From an uncultured bacterium (GTDB lineage: Bacteria; Patescibacteria; Paceibacteria; UBA9973; Zambryskibacteraceae), in NCBI GenBank assembly GCA_903918125.1, contig CAIXDB010000063.1, positions 1 to 5,645 on the forward strand: a stretch of 5,645 bases of DNA. Reading direction: 5' to 3'. Below are positions 1 to 4,526 of the stretch, piece after piece. The position numbers were made by a program, and so were the translations under genes. Below the pieces are notes generated by a model that saw only the letters and a program-made list of their open reading frames with translations, was not told the DNA's origin and did not search any database. Numbering within the stretch: the first letter of the stretch is position 1; each line of letters begins with the position of its first letter.

Positions 1-139
1 CCACGCGATGAAACCGCCCGGTCATGTCGGTCAAAATATAGAGCACGTTTTCATGCTTCCCCATCGTTTCCTTAAAAAGCTTTGCCACTTTCGAGGCGTT
101 GCCCGGTTTGCATACAAATGTGTCGTGTACAATTATCAT
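1..139 (-). CDS. Partial NIPSNAP/ABM-like dimeric alpha/beta-barrel protein (N-terminus)
   Basis: Only the first 46 codons are inside the window; the rest lies to the left of position 1. The protein begins MIIVHDTFVCKPGNASKVAK and continues through a helix (LFKETMG) to a strand pair around LYILTDMTGRFHRV. A beta strand, a PG turn, a helix and then another strand is the opening pattern of dimeric alpha+beta barrel (ferredoxin-like) proteins such as NIPSNAP or antibiotic-biosynthesis-monooxygenase relatives, and I recall similar short bacterial proteins with this VCKPGNASK start. No catalytic role can be assigned. ATG at 139 is chosen because the resemblance starts there; there is no Shine-Dalgarno sequence upstream. 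It lies 73 bp downstream of the M23 peptidase gene on the same strand, so it may be co-transcribed or use a weak promoter of its own in that gap. The family assignment is moderate and the reading frame fairly sure. Confidence 0.6.
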   Translation of the reverse strand, partial: MIIVHDTFVCKPGNASKVAKLFKETMGKHENVLYILTDMTGRFHRV

Positions 140-212
140 GATTTTTTTGGTTAAAAATAATGATTGAATTGTACCTTGCCGAACAAAAAGATTTGATGAA
201 ATGTGACATGTA
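140..212 (-). promoter_or_regulatory. Gap between M23 gene and partial gene, weak -10 candidate
   Basis: This 73-bp gap follows the M23 stop codon. On the minus strand it contains TACAAT (173 to 168), about 28 bases before the ATG at 139, which could be a -10 box, but no convincing -35 lies 16-18 bp upstream. No GC-rich hairpin with a T-run is visible, so transcription from the peptidase gene may read through into the next gene. Confidence 0.25.
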
Positions 213-1067
213 TTAAAACAGCGCGAAAAACTTGACCGGGTCGATGGAGACGTTGTTCACACGCACGGACAAATGCAAGTGCGGACCTTCGGCATAGCCG
301 GTCTCGCCGGAGAGTCCGATGACCTGACCTTGCGTGACCGTGTCGCCCACTTTGACGTTCATTTGCGAGAGATGCAGATAAAAACTCATCACGCCGAGCC
401 CGTGGTCCACGACGATGGTGTTGCCGTAGTCGGTATATTTTTTCACCACGCGTACGATACCGGCGTTCACCGCCATCACGGGTGTGCCGACTGGCGCTTT
501 GTAGTCGACGCCTTTGTGCGGTATCGAATACGCGCCCGTCTGCCGCGAATATCCGTACGGGTCGGTCACGACGACGGTTGTGAGCGGAAACGCAAACGCG
601 TTTTTCCACAATGCTTTGTCCGCGGTTTTAATGTTCGCCAAAGTTTTGTTTTCTTGCACGAGCGCCACGACCATGGCGGTTTGACTCTGCGCCGTGTTCC
701 CGCCGAGTTTCGCCGGAATGCCGAGCGTCTCCTGCACCACCGGTCGCGCTGAAACGATCACATTTTTCGTCACCACTTTTCCGTTCGTGAGTGTCAGCGC
801 GAGCGCGTACGTGCCGGGTTTTTGATTGAGCGCCACGCCGACAAGTGCCGTGAGCTGGCCGTGATACGCAAACACACTCGTCGCTTTTCCGGCAAACGTC
901 AGTTTTTTAATCGACGATGTCGCCACGTTTTCGACGCGCACGATGAACGGGTCGCCTTGCATGACGGTCGCGGGCGAATACGACAGCGTCGGTGTGAGTG
1001 CACGCACCGAGGAAGCTTCACACAGAAAAAATGCAACACACACTGCACCGACAAAAAGTTTCCTCAT
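213..1067 (-). CDS. Secreted M23 (LytM-type) zinc metallopeptidase
   Basis: Predicted exported peptidoglycan endopeptidase of 284 residues. Residues 1-24 form a signal peptide (MRKLF, hydrophobic core VGAVCVAFFLC, likely cut near SVRA). Residues about 25-110 are strand-rich and resemble a small Ig-like domain (PGTYALALTLTNGK). The M23 domain covers about 165-284. All hallmark residues are present: HKGVDY (zinc ligands H184, D188) followed by APVGTPV, YLHLS (H232), and GETGYAEGPHLHLSV (H263 catalytic, H265 zinc ligand). It is therefore expected to be active, probably cutting peptide cross-links for growth or division. A GTG lies one codon upstream (1070), but ATG at 1067 fits better: it is exactly six bases after an extended -10 box, suggesting a leaderless transcript, and there is no Shine-Dalgarno sequence. 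The gene is divergent from the membrane protein at 1157. Sampled stretches are about 62-65% GC, much higher than the Fic gene. Confidence 0.95.
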   Translation of the reverse strand: MRKLFVGAVCVAFFLCEASSVRALTPTLSYSPATVMQGDPFIVRVENVATSSIKKLTFAGKATSVFAYHGQLTALVGVALNQKPGTYALALTLTNGKVVTKNVIVSARPVVQETLGIPAKLGGNTAQSQTAMVVALVQENKTLANIKTADKALWKNAFAFPLTTVVVTDPYGYSRQTGAYSIPHKGVDYKAPVGTPVMAVNAGIVRVVKKYTDYGNTIVVDHGLGVMSFYLHLSQMNVKVGDTVTQGQVIGLSGETGYAEGPHLHLSVRVNNVSIDPVKFFALF

Positions 1068-1073
1068 CACACA

Positions 1074-1082
1074 AGTATATCA
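1074..1082 (-). promoter_or_regulatory. Extended -10 promoter of the M23 gene (leaderless)
   Basis: The minus strand reads TGATATACT (1082 to 1074), an extended -10 (TGn + TATACT), then six bases, then ATG at 1067. Transcription would start on the A of the ATG. There is no good -35 (CCAGTG at 1102-1097), as is common for extended -10 promoters. Confidence 0.6.
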
Positions 1083-1113
1083 TTTCGGTTGCATTGCACT
1101 GGCGAAAATAGTG

Positions 1114-1119
1114 TATACT
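1114..1119 (+). promoter_or_regulatory. -10 box candidate for the 1157 membrane-protein gene
   Basis: TATACT, identical to the -10 on the opposite strand for the M23 gene. The -35 is poor: GCATTG at 17 bp, or TTGCAT (1089-1094) at 19 bp. The predicted start near 1126 gives a leader of about 31 bases without a Shine-Dalgarno sequence. Confidence 0.45.
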
Positions 1120-1156
1120 TGTGTCAGAGTTCTTCATTATTATGTAACCACACAAT

Positions 1157-1546
1157 ATGATTACTATCATTTTGAGCCAAGTGCTCGGCATCGTTTTTTT
1201 GGTTCTCGGTTTGTCGCTGATTTTTAACAAGAAAAGCACGTCGGCGCTCGTGCGCGGAGTGGAGAATGACCCGGCAATGCTCTGGACACTCGGTTTCATC
1301 GTCCTCACCATGGGCGCAGTTGTCTTCGTTTTGAATCGCACGGCGTATCCGATTTGGAATCCGGCGCTGGATATTTTCGTCGCCGTCCTGGGCTGGGCGA
1401 TGTTGCTCAAAGGCGCGGCACTGCTCATTTTTCCAAACTGGAGCGTGGCATGGTACAAAAAATTCGGCAAGGACACCATCATGTTTGCCGGCGGTTTCGT
1501 CACAATCGTCATCGGTTTGATTCTCCTCTACGCGGGGTTTATGTAG
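1157..1546 (+). CDS. Small four-helix integral membrane protein, function unknown
   Basis: This 129-residue protein is almost entirely membrane-embedded. Predicted helices are about residues 2-23, 43-60, 69-93 and 106-128, joined by short loops; the first loop contains the basic segment NKKSTSALVR and the third loop contains WYKKFGKD. The second and third helices are separated by RTAYPIWNPA. An even number of helices places both termini on the same side, and the positive loops (24-34, 101-105) suggest those loops are cytoplasmic. I do not recognise a named family and see no catalytic residues. The ATG at 1157 starts directly with hydrophobic sequence and there is no Shine-Dalgarno sequence before it. 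The stop is 50 bp before the next gene, which appears to have its own promoter, so the two need not form an operon. The GC content is high in sampled stretches (about 60%), like the M23 gene. Confidence 0.85.
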   Translation: MITIILSQVLGIVFLVLGLSLIFNKKSTSALVRGVENDPAMLWTLGFIVLTMGAVVFVLNRTAYPIWNPALDIFVAVLGWAMLLKGAALLIFPNWSVAWYKKFGKDTIMFAGGFVTIVIGLILLYAGFM

Positions 1547-1574
1547 TTGTAAAAAAGTCGCGAGTGTATATACT
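1547..1574 (+). promoter_or_regulatory. Promoter of the 1597 gene
   Basis: TTGTAA (1547-1552) and TATACT (1569-1574) are separated by 16 bp. The -35 begins directly after the stop codon of the preceding gene. Transcription would start near 1581, just upstream of the ribosome binding site. Confidence 0.55.
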
Positions 1575-1582
1575 GAGGTTAG

Positions 1583-1590
1583 AAAGGGAG
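1583..1590 (+). promoter_or_regulatory. Shine-Dalgarno sequence AAAGGGAG
   Basis: The GGAG core at 1587-1590 is six bases before the ATG at 1597, which fixes that start codon. It contrasts with the leaderless-type genes in the same window. Confidence 0.7.
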
Positions 1591-1596
1591 TGAACA

Positions 1597-2190
1597 ATGG
1601 AAGCGCGACAAAAGTTTTCGAATATCGTCGGTAAACAAGTGATTGAGCTGCCGCCATTTATCATAGCGGGAACATTGCATGCCTGTGACAATGTTTTTGA
1701 ACTGGCAATGCAAACGGTCGAGATTGACGGCCTGATTGAAGCTCCAAACTGTTCCGATGTGGAGCTCATCGAAGAAGCGAAGCGTGACATGGCGCATAAC
1801 ATGGAAGAACAATATTTCAAAATGTTTGCATCATGGCATTTCGGCGACGCAATCCTCGACTGGATTCGGCAATGCGAAATAACATTCAAGATGTCAGAGA
1901 TGCTTTCTAAACTGTTGCAACCGGATCTCTGGCCGCACGCAGGTCGAACAAGTTTTGTTTCGCTTTTGTCGAGTAAGCATGTAATCTCGAAAGAGCGTGC
2001 AAAAATTCACGTCGGCACTCGTCTCGCCTTTCGCGAGCCACCGCCGATTTCCTGTTTCACTGATCATTTCTTGTTCTATCTCGGCACTCCGCTCACGATG
2101 AACGCGTATCGAGACTGGGCAAGCAAGACTCCGAAGCCGGTTTTGACACTTCCACCAAATCGGTTTCATTTTGAGGTCGAGCGGTTTTGA
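1597..2190 (+). CDS. Unrecognised 197-residue soluble protein
   Basis: I do not recognise this protein. It has no signal peptide and no transmembrane segment, so it is probably cytoplasmic. The N-terminal two thirds look helical with charged segments (residues 56-75, ELIEEAKRDMAHNMEEQYF) and an aromatic patch (FASWHFGDAILDWI, 77-90). The C-terminal third has several proline-rich stretches (EPPPIS, TPKPVLTLPPN) and ends in FHFEVERF. Four cysteines (30, 52, 93, 153) are scattered and do not form an obvious metal-binding cluster. The gene is real: it has a Shine-Dalgarno sequence at the right distance, a promoter candidate directly upstream and a strong terminator 18 bp after its TGA stop. Because that stop is followed at once by a terminator, TGA is evidently read as stop here. 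Its sampled GC is about 53%, between the M23 and Fic genes. It may be monocistronic. Confidence 0.85.
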   Translation: MEARQKFSNIVGKQVIELPPFIIAGTLHACDNVFELAMQTVEIDGLIEAPNCSDVELIEEAKRDMAHNMEEQYFKMFASWHFGDAILDWIRQCEITFKMSEMLSKLLQPDLWPHAGRTSFVSLLSSKHVISKERAKIHVGTRLAFREPPPISCFTDHFLFYLGTPLTMNAYRDWASKTPKPVLTLPPNRFHFEVERF

Positions 2191-2208
2191 CTTCATTCAA
2201 ACACACAC

Positions 2209-2237
2209 AAAAAGACAGGGTCGATTCCTGTCTTTTT
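2209..2237 (+). terminator. Intrinsic terminator, usable on both strands
   Basis: AAAAAGACAGG (2209-2219) pairs perfectly with CCTGTCTTTTT (2227-2237) around a 7-base loop. The A-run on one side and T-run on the other mean it can end transcription of the plus-strand gene stopping at 2190 and of the convergent minus-strand gene stopping at 2270. Confidence 0.9.
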
Positions 2238-2269
2238 CTTTGCAAATTTCAAAACGTCAAACTGTGTGC

Positions 2270-2506
2270 TTAATTCGCCCCCGGTCCGTCCGGTGCGTTT
2301 CTGCCGTCGGTCACTACGAAACTGACGCAGTCGCCCTGGTTTTTGAACATGCCGTTATAATTTTCCCATCCGCCCTTTTTGCACTGGTCGGTGCTTGTCG
2401 GGAATTGCGGTGGCGGTGGCGGAGGTGCAATGGTTGCAGACGCCACATTTGCTAACACGAAACTGGCACAAAACAAAACCGCCGACAGAAAAAGATATTT
2501 CTTCAT
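2270..2506 (-). CDS. Small secreted protein with CKKGGW...FKNQGDCV motif
   Basis: A 78-residue exported protein. Residues 1-24 are a clear signal peptide (MKKYLFL, hydrophobic core, ending ANVASA, with cleavage expected after A24). A run of six prolines (28-33) follows, then the conserved core DQCKKGGWENYNGMFKNQGD (40-59) continuing CVSFV. The mature protein has only two cysteines, C42 and C60, which could form a disulfide bond outside the cell. From memory, the CKKGGW(x)nFKNQGDCVSFV signature occurs in many small exported proteins of CPR bacteria, actinobacteria and others, without a known function. The tail (TDGRNAPDGPGAN) is polar and glycine/proline rich. ATG at 2506 is chosen because it gives a complete signal peptide. 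There is no Shine-Dalgarno sequence. It converges on the shared terminator at 2209-2237 and lies downstream of a membrane-protein gene on the same strand. Confidence 0.88.
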   Translation of the reverse strand: MKKYLFLSAVLFCASFVLANVASATIAPPPPPPQFPTSTDQCKKGGWENYNGMFKNQGDCVSFVVTDGRNAPDGPGAN

Positions 2507-2533
2507 ATTAAAATGTTAACGAGTAATGGATAT

Positions 2534-2542
2534 AGTATAGCA
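2534..2542 (-). promoter_or_regulatory. Extended -10 promoter of the 78-residue protein gene
   Basis: TGCTATACT on the minus strand (2542 to 2534), predicting a start near 2527 and a leader of about 21 bases. It lies just after the stop codon of the upstream gene and shares 13 identical bases with the promoter of that gene. There is no clear -35. A second possibility is TAACAT (2518 to 2513), six bases before the ATG. Confidence 0.5.
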
Positions 2543-2552
2543 AAAAAAATTT

Positions 2553-2858
2553 TTACAAAACTGACTTCAGCAAAGCCAATATCGCGAACAGCGTCGCGAA
2601 ACATGCGAAAAATCCGACGATTTTGCCAAAGAAAATGACCGCTTCGCGCTTTCGATTTTCCACGAGCAAATACAATGGCTCGGACAAAAACAAAAACCCT
2701 ATCCCTGCTGCGGACAATACGAACAGACTGAGTACGGCCATGGGTATAACGAACGTTCCATCCTGACTCTTCAAAAGAACACTGACGCCTTGCGCGACAA
2801 AAACTATGATGACGATGTAGAGAGCCACTCCTGCTGCATAGAGAAATGGTTTTTTCAT
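2553..2858 (-). CDS. Small three-helix membrane protein, function unknown
   Basis: A 101-residue integral membrane protein. Helices are predicted at about 4-27 (PFLYAAGVALYIVIIVF), 35-58 (FVIPMAVLSLFVLSAAGIGF) and 72-97. The segment FLFLSEPLYLLVENRKREAV between helices 2 and 3 carries most of the charge; its ENRKRE stretch is probably cytoplasmic. I recall closely similar proteins (MKKPF...ALYIV...MLSLFVLSAA..GFLFL.EPL...EN.K.EAV.FF) as a recurring hypothetical family in Parcubacteria-type genomes, but know no function. The frame extends upstream to an ATG at 2879 (seven extra residues), but ATG at 2858 is preferred: it starts the conserved MKKPF and sits exactly six bases after a TATACT box, whereas the upstream ATG would lie before that promoter. 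No Shine-Dalgarno sequence is present. The stop is 46 bp from the next gene on the same strand. Confidence 0.88.
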   Translation of the reverse strand: MKKPFLYAAGVALYIVIIVFVAQGVSVLLKSQDGTFVIPMAVLSLFVLSAAGIGFLFLSEPLYLLVENRKREAVIFFGKIVGFFACFATLFAILALLKSVL

Positions 2859-2864
2859 GGGTCT

Positions 2865-2873
2865 AGTATAGCA
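2865..2873 (-). promoter_or_regulatory. Extended -10 promoter of the three-helix gene (leaderless)
   Basis: TGCTATACT on the minus strand (2873 to 2865), six bases (AGACCC), then ATG at 2858. Transcription would begin at the A of the start codon. It lies directly behind the terminator of the upstream PadR-like gene, so the gene is a separate transcription unit. Confidence 0.65.
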
Positions 2874-2884
2874 AAACAATTTTG

Positions 2885-2918
2885 AAAAAAGAAAGGGTCA
2901 GCAGTTGTGTGCCGACCC
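2885..2918 (-). terminator. Intrinsic terminator of the PadR-like gene
   Basis: On the minus strand GGGTCGGC (2918-2911) pairs with GCTGACCC (2902-2895), one pair being G-U in RNA, around an 8-base loop, and is followed by TTTCTTTTTT (2894-2885). It starts 17 bp after the stop codon at 2935. Confidence 0.85.
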
Positions 2919-2934
2919 GATACCAACCAAACGT

Positions 2935-3285
2935 TTACAAGGTTTCTTCAAGCAAGAATCCTTTTGCGGTTGCGGATTTTCCAAAGACGCGCTGACCGCG
3001 ATGTTCCTCGGTTCGTTTCCGAAGTCCGTCCTCGCTCAAACGATATTCGTTTGTACTTCTTCCGCTTCGATCAATAGATTCTTCTGCAGTAAGCTGTGCC
3101 TCTTGCCTGACGATTAACCCTTCGGACAGTAATTCATCGAAGGCCACATACAGTGAGCCGATAGAAACCGAACCAAAAGGTCTTCGTCCTTTATGCCGAT
3201 ACGCTTCGACTTCTTCCCACACCAATGTACTTTTCTTCCAAATGGTGGGATGGAGAACATCGAGTATTACTTCCTTGAGTGTCAT
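2935..3285 (-). CDS. PadR-like winged-helix transcriptional regulator
   Basis: A 116-residue DNA-binding protein. Residues 1-30 give the first helices (MTLKEVILDVLH, LVWEEVEAYR). FGSVSIGSLYVAFDELLSEG (37-56) plus LI matches the PadR pattern in which a serine/glycine-rich turn leads into the recognition helix (S-x-G-x-LY-x-A-x-x-x-L-x-x-x-G-L-I). The wing follows, with GRSTNEYRLSEDGLRKR (75-91), equivalent to the family's R-x-x-x-Y-x-L-T-x-x-G. The typical long C-terminal dimerisation helix is short or missing, so the protein is on the small side (PadR-s2-like size). Many PadR proteins repress a neighbouring gene and respond to small hydrophobic molecules; no obvious partner, such as a transporter, is adjacent here. 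The start is fixed by an exceptionally strong ribosome binding site. It has its own promoter and terminator, so it is monocistronic and probably well translated. Confidence 0.82.
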   Translation of the reverse strand: MTLKEVILDVLHPTIWKKSTLVWEEVEAYRHKGRRPFGSVSIGSLYVAFDELLSEGLIVRQEAQLTAEESIDRSGRSTNEYRLSEDGLRKRTEEHRGQRVFGKSATAKGFLLEETL

Positions 3286-3296
3286 ATCACCTCCCT
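3286..3296 (-). promoter_or_regulatory. Strong Shine-Dalgarno sequence AGGGAGGTGAT
   Basis: GGAGGTGAT on the minus strand directly abuts the ATG at 3285 and is a nine-base complement to the 3' end of 16S rRNA (the ATG follows the GGAGG core after four bases). It is the best ribosome binding site in the window. Confidence 0.85.
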
Positions 3297-3317
3297 AAGA
3301 ATCAAAATTCCAAATTT

Positions 3318-3346
3318 AGAATAACACTATTTACGTATAAATGCAA
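3318..3346 (-). promoter_or_regulatory. Sigma70-type promoter of the PadR-like gene
   Basis: The minus strand carries TTGCAT (3346-3341), a 17-bp spacer and TATTCT (3323-3318). Initiation is expected near 3311, giving a leader of about 26 bases containing the Shine-Dalgarno sequence. An imperfect inverted repeat, ATAACACT (3322-3329) and AGTGCTAT (3346-3353), overlaps both promoter boxes and could be an operator. Confidence 0.65.
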
Positions 3347-3366
3347 GTGCTATCAATAATTCTTAG

Positions 3367-3678
3367 CTACTTTTTCTTACTTCGCGTGGCGAGTATTCCG
3401 CGCACGGAAGGACTAATCGCCTTGTCCGTTCTATGAATACATCCGATCCAGCAACACGGTCGTCGCATGCCATCTTTCAGCTCCGATATCACTCGCTCGA
3501 CATGGTTCTCCCTCGTCTCCGCCGTTTTGACGGAAACGGTCCAGCAGATCCATTCGTTGCGCGCAAGAGGTGTGAGACTCTGCCACACCGCGAACGCTTT
3601 CGCATCGGAAATCAACGCTTTTTTTACATCCGCCGGCAACGTGTGCACCACCCCGCCGGCAATACTTTGTTTGGTCAT
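3367..3678 (-). CDS. YdeI/OmpD-associated (OmdA-like) family protein
   Basis: A 103-residue protein. It begins with a small variable segment and HTLPADVKKALISDAKAFAV (12-31), continues with the hallmark LTPLARNEWICW (35-46) and KTAETRENHVERVISELKDG (51-70), and then has RRPCCWIGC. The LPxDxxxAL...A...W..L.P.AR.EW..W...AK..ETR...I......L..G.RRPC pattern is that of the YdeI/OmpD-associated family (PF13376), which has been linked in Salmonella and E. coli to resistance to cationic peptides or bacteriocins, but its biochemical role is unknown. The cysteines C75, C76 and C80 sit where family members often have a CC..C cluster. The tail ends with basic RSKKK. An upstream in-frame ATG at 3711 would add MYNSYRLYYSD; ATG at 3678 is preferred because conserved sequence starts just after it and a promoter -10 candidate lies six bases before it. 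No Shine-Dalgarno sequence is present. Confidence 0.85.
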   Translation of the reverse strand: MTKQSIAGGVVHTLPADVKKALISDAKAFAVWQSLTPLARNEWICWTVSVKTAETRENHVERVISELKDGMRRPCCWIGCIHRTDKAISPSVRGILATRSKKK

Positions 3679-3684
3679 GTCAGA

Positions 3685-3713
3685 ATAGTACAATCTATAG
3701 CTGTTATACACAA
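3685..3713 (-). promoter_or_regulatory. Promoter of the YdeI-like gene (leaderless)
   Basis: The minus strand reads TTGTGT (3713-3708), 17 bp, TACTAT (3690-3685), six bases, ATG at 3678. The -10 match is only moderate (4 of 6), but the spacing to both the -35 and the start codon is canonical. Confidence 0.5.
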
Positions 3714-3772
3714 GGTTGTCGGTGAAGTCTTTTTTGATTTAAACATGATTTTTAAGAGTATTCATTGCCGTA

Positions 3773-4411
3773 TTATTGAATCTGCACCATTATTTCATTT
3801 CGATTCATCCACGGCGGAGTCCAGGGTGGATTGTATCCCGCATATATTGGCGTGCCAATAATTGTAATATTGTCCCGAGCAAGGTCGGCGAGCAGTTGCT
3901 TTTGCATTTTTTCAAATCGACCATCAGTCCTGTACCAAGAAAACGTCAGTGCTGCCATTTTCTGCTCGGGTACGGGGACGAGCTGTATCCTTGAGTCATT
4001 CGGAGTAGGTAATGTCGCCAGGGTATATCCGCTTGGCATGACAAATGAAATCACTTGTGCACTGCCGTCCGCACGTGCGGTCACAGGTGCTGTCATTGCT
4101 ATTTTTTCCGATACAGCTTTCTGCGCGACAACCGGCGCGGTCATGGCGATACTTTCTTTTTTTACATTTCCACCAAATATATACCCGGCAATGATTTTAA
4201 AACCTTTGTTGAAGGCGTCGCCGTTTACGCGTGCGCCATCGACGGTAGTTTGCGCGACAATATGAACGGGATAATCTCGAATTTCATACCCGCGAGCTTT
4301 TTTCAATACCGAATATTTTGCTTGCTCGGCGCGCGATGTAAAGTACCCGACCAGCGACCAGAGGATGAGAATACTTACAATGACGATGGGAATGATCAAA
4401 TATAATTTCAT
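3773..4411 (-). CDS. Membrane-anchored SOUL-domain (heme-binding-like) protein
   Basis: A 212-residue protein with one N-terminal transmembrane segment (residues 3-24, LYLIIPIVIVSILILWSLVG), then a SOUL/HBP domain (PF04832) at about 32-211. Landmarks are YEIRDYP (42-48), FKIIAGYIFGGNVKKESIAM (71-90), two copies of IAMTAPV (88-94 and 104-110), ISFVMPSGYTLATLPTPND (121-139), MAALTFSWY (152-160) and the C-terminal YNPPWTPPWMNRNEIMVQI (193-211). These match the family closely and its full length is present. Eukaryotic members bind heme or porphyrins; bacterial members are mostly uncharacterised, so heme binding is not shown here. The membrane anchor suggests the domain faces either the cell interior or the outside, which cannot be decided with certainty. 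ATG at 4411 is supported by a consensus TATAAT exactly six bases upstream and the absence of a Shine-Dalgarno sequence. The gene is divergent from the Fic gene, 115 bp apart. Confidence 0.94.
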   Translation of the reverse strand: MKLYLIIPIVIVSILILWSLVGYFTSRAEQAKYSVLKKARGYEIRDYPVHIVAQTTVDGARVNGDAFNKGFKIIAGYIFGGNVKKESIAMTAPVVAQKAVSEKIAMTAPVTARADGSAQVISFVMPSGYTLATLPTPNDSRIQLVPVPEQKMAALTFSWYRTDGRFEKMQKQLLADLARDNITIIGTPIYAGYNPPWTPPWMNRNEIMVQIQ

Positions 4412-4417
4412 AGAGTC

Positions 4418-4446
4418 ATTATATATTACAATAATGATATGGTCGA
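4418..4446 (-). promoter_or_regulatory. Promoter of the SOUL gene (leaderless)
   Basis: The minus strand reads TCGACC (4446-4441), 17 bp, consensus TATAAT (4423-4418), six bases, ATG at 4411. Transcription would start on the ATG itself. The -10 overlaps a perfect inverted repeat, TCATTAT (4416-4422) and ATAATGA (4431-4437). Confidence 0.7.
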
Positions 4447-4453
4447 TAGAACC

Positions 4454-4482
4454 TTTACTTTTCCTCCTTAATCTAATATAAT
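4454..4482 (+). promoter_or_regulatory. Promoter of the Fic gene
   Basis: TTTACT (4454-4459), 17 bp, then consensus TATAAT (4477-4482). Transcription is predicted to begin near 4489, giving a leader of about 38 bases that has no Shine-Dalgarno sequence. Its -35 lies seven bases from the -35 of the divergent SOUL promoter. Confidence 0.6.
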
Positions 4483-4526
4483 CTCATATAGTCATTGTAT
4501 TAGATTGGCTAAATAATAACAAACAT

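Larger units (their letters stand above)
1069..1124. repeat. Perfect 11-bp inverted repeat in divergent promoter region
   Basis: ACACAAGTATA (1069-1079) and TATACTTGTGT (1114-1124) are exact reverse complements separated by 34 bp. Each arm carries the TATACT -10 candidate of one of the two divergent genes plus the next five bases, so the intergenic region is symmetric about roughly position 1096.5. Confidence 0.8.

Noticed and set aside
273..752. 159-codon open frame on the plus strand opposite the M23 gene
   Set aside because: It is antisense to a gene with complete signal peptide and catalytic motifs; its composition (many H, R, V) is typical of a high-GC shadow frame.
1018..1657. Long minus-strand open frames opposite the four-helix membrane gene
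   Set aside because: The plus-strand frame encodes a coherent four-helix protein; the antisense frames have no domain, no start signal and run across a divergent promoter region.
2188..2220. Read-through of TGA at the end of the 197-residue gene (recoded TGA as glycine)
   Set aside because: A strong terminator hairpin begins 18 bp after the TGA, so it works as a normal stop.
3433..4405. Several plus-strand open frames opposite the YdeI-like and SOUL genes
   Set aside because: Both minus-strand genes match known families over their full length, so the overlapping frames are shadows.
4463..4469. AAGGAGG on the minus strand, a perfect Shine-Dalgarno-like string between the SOUL and Fic genes
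   Set aside because: No ATG, GTG or TTG opening a reading frame lies 4-12 bases downstream on that strand, so it is not a functional ribosome binding site. It lies between the Fic -35 and -10 boxes and is probably chance.
4412..4526. Possible small antitoxin gene upstream of the Fic gene
   Set aside because: The 115 bp hold two divergent promoters and no usable reading frame. The Fic protein carries its inhibitory motif internally, so no partner is expected.
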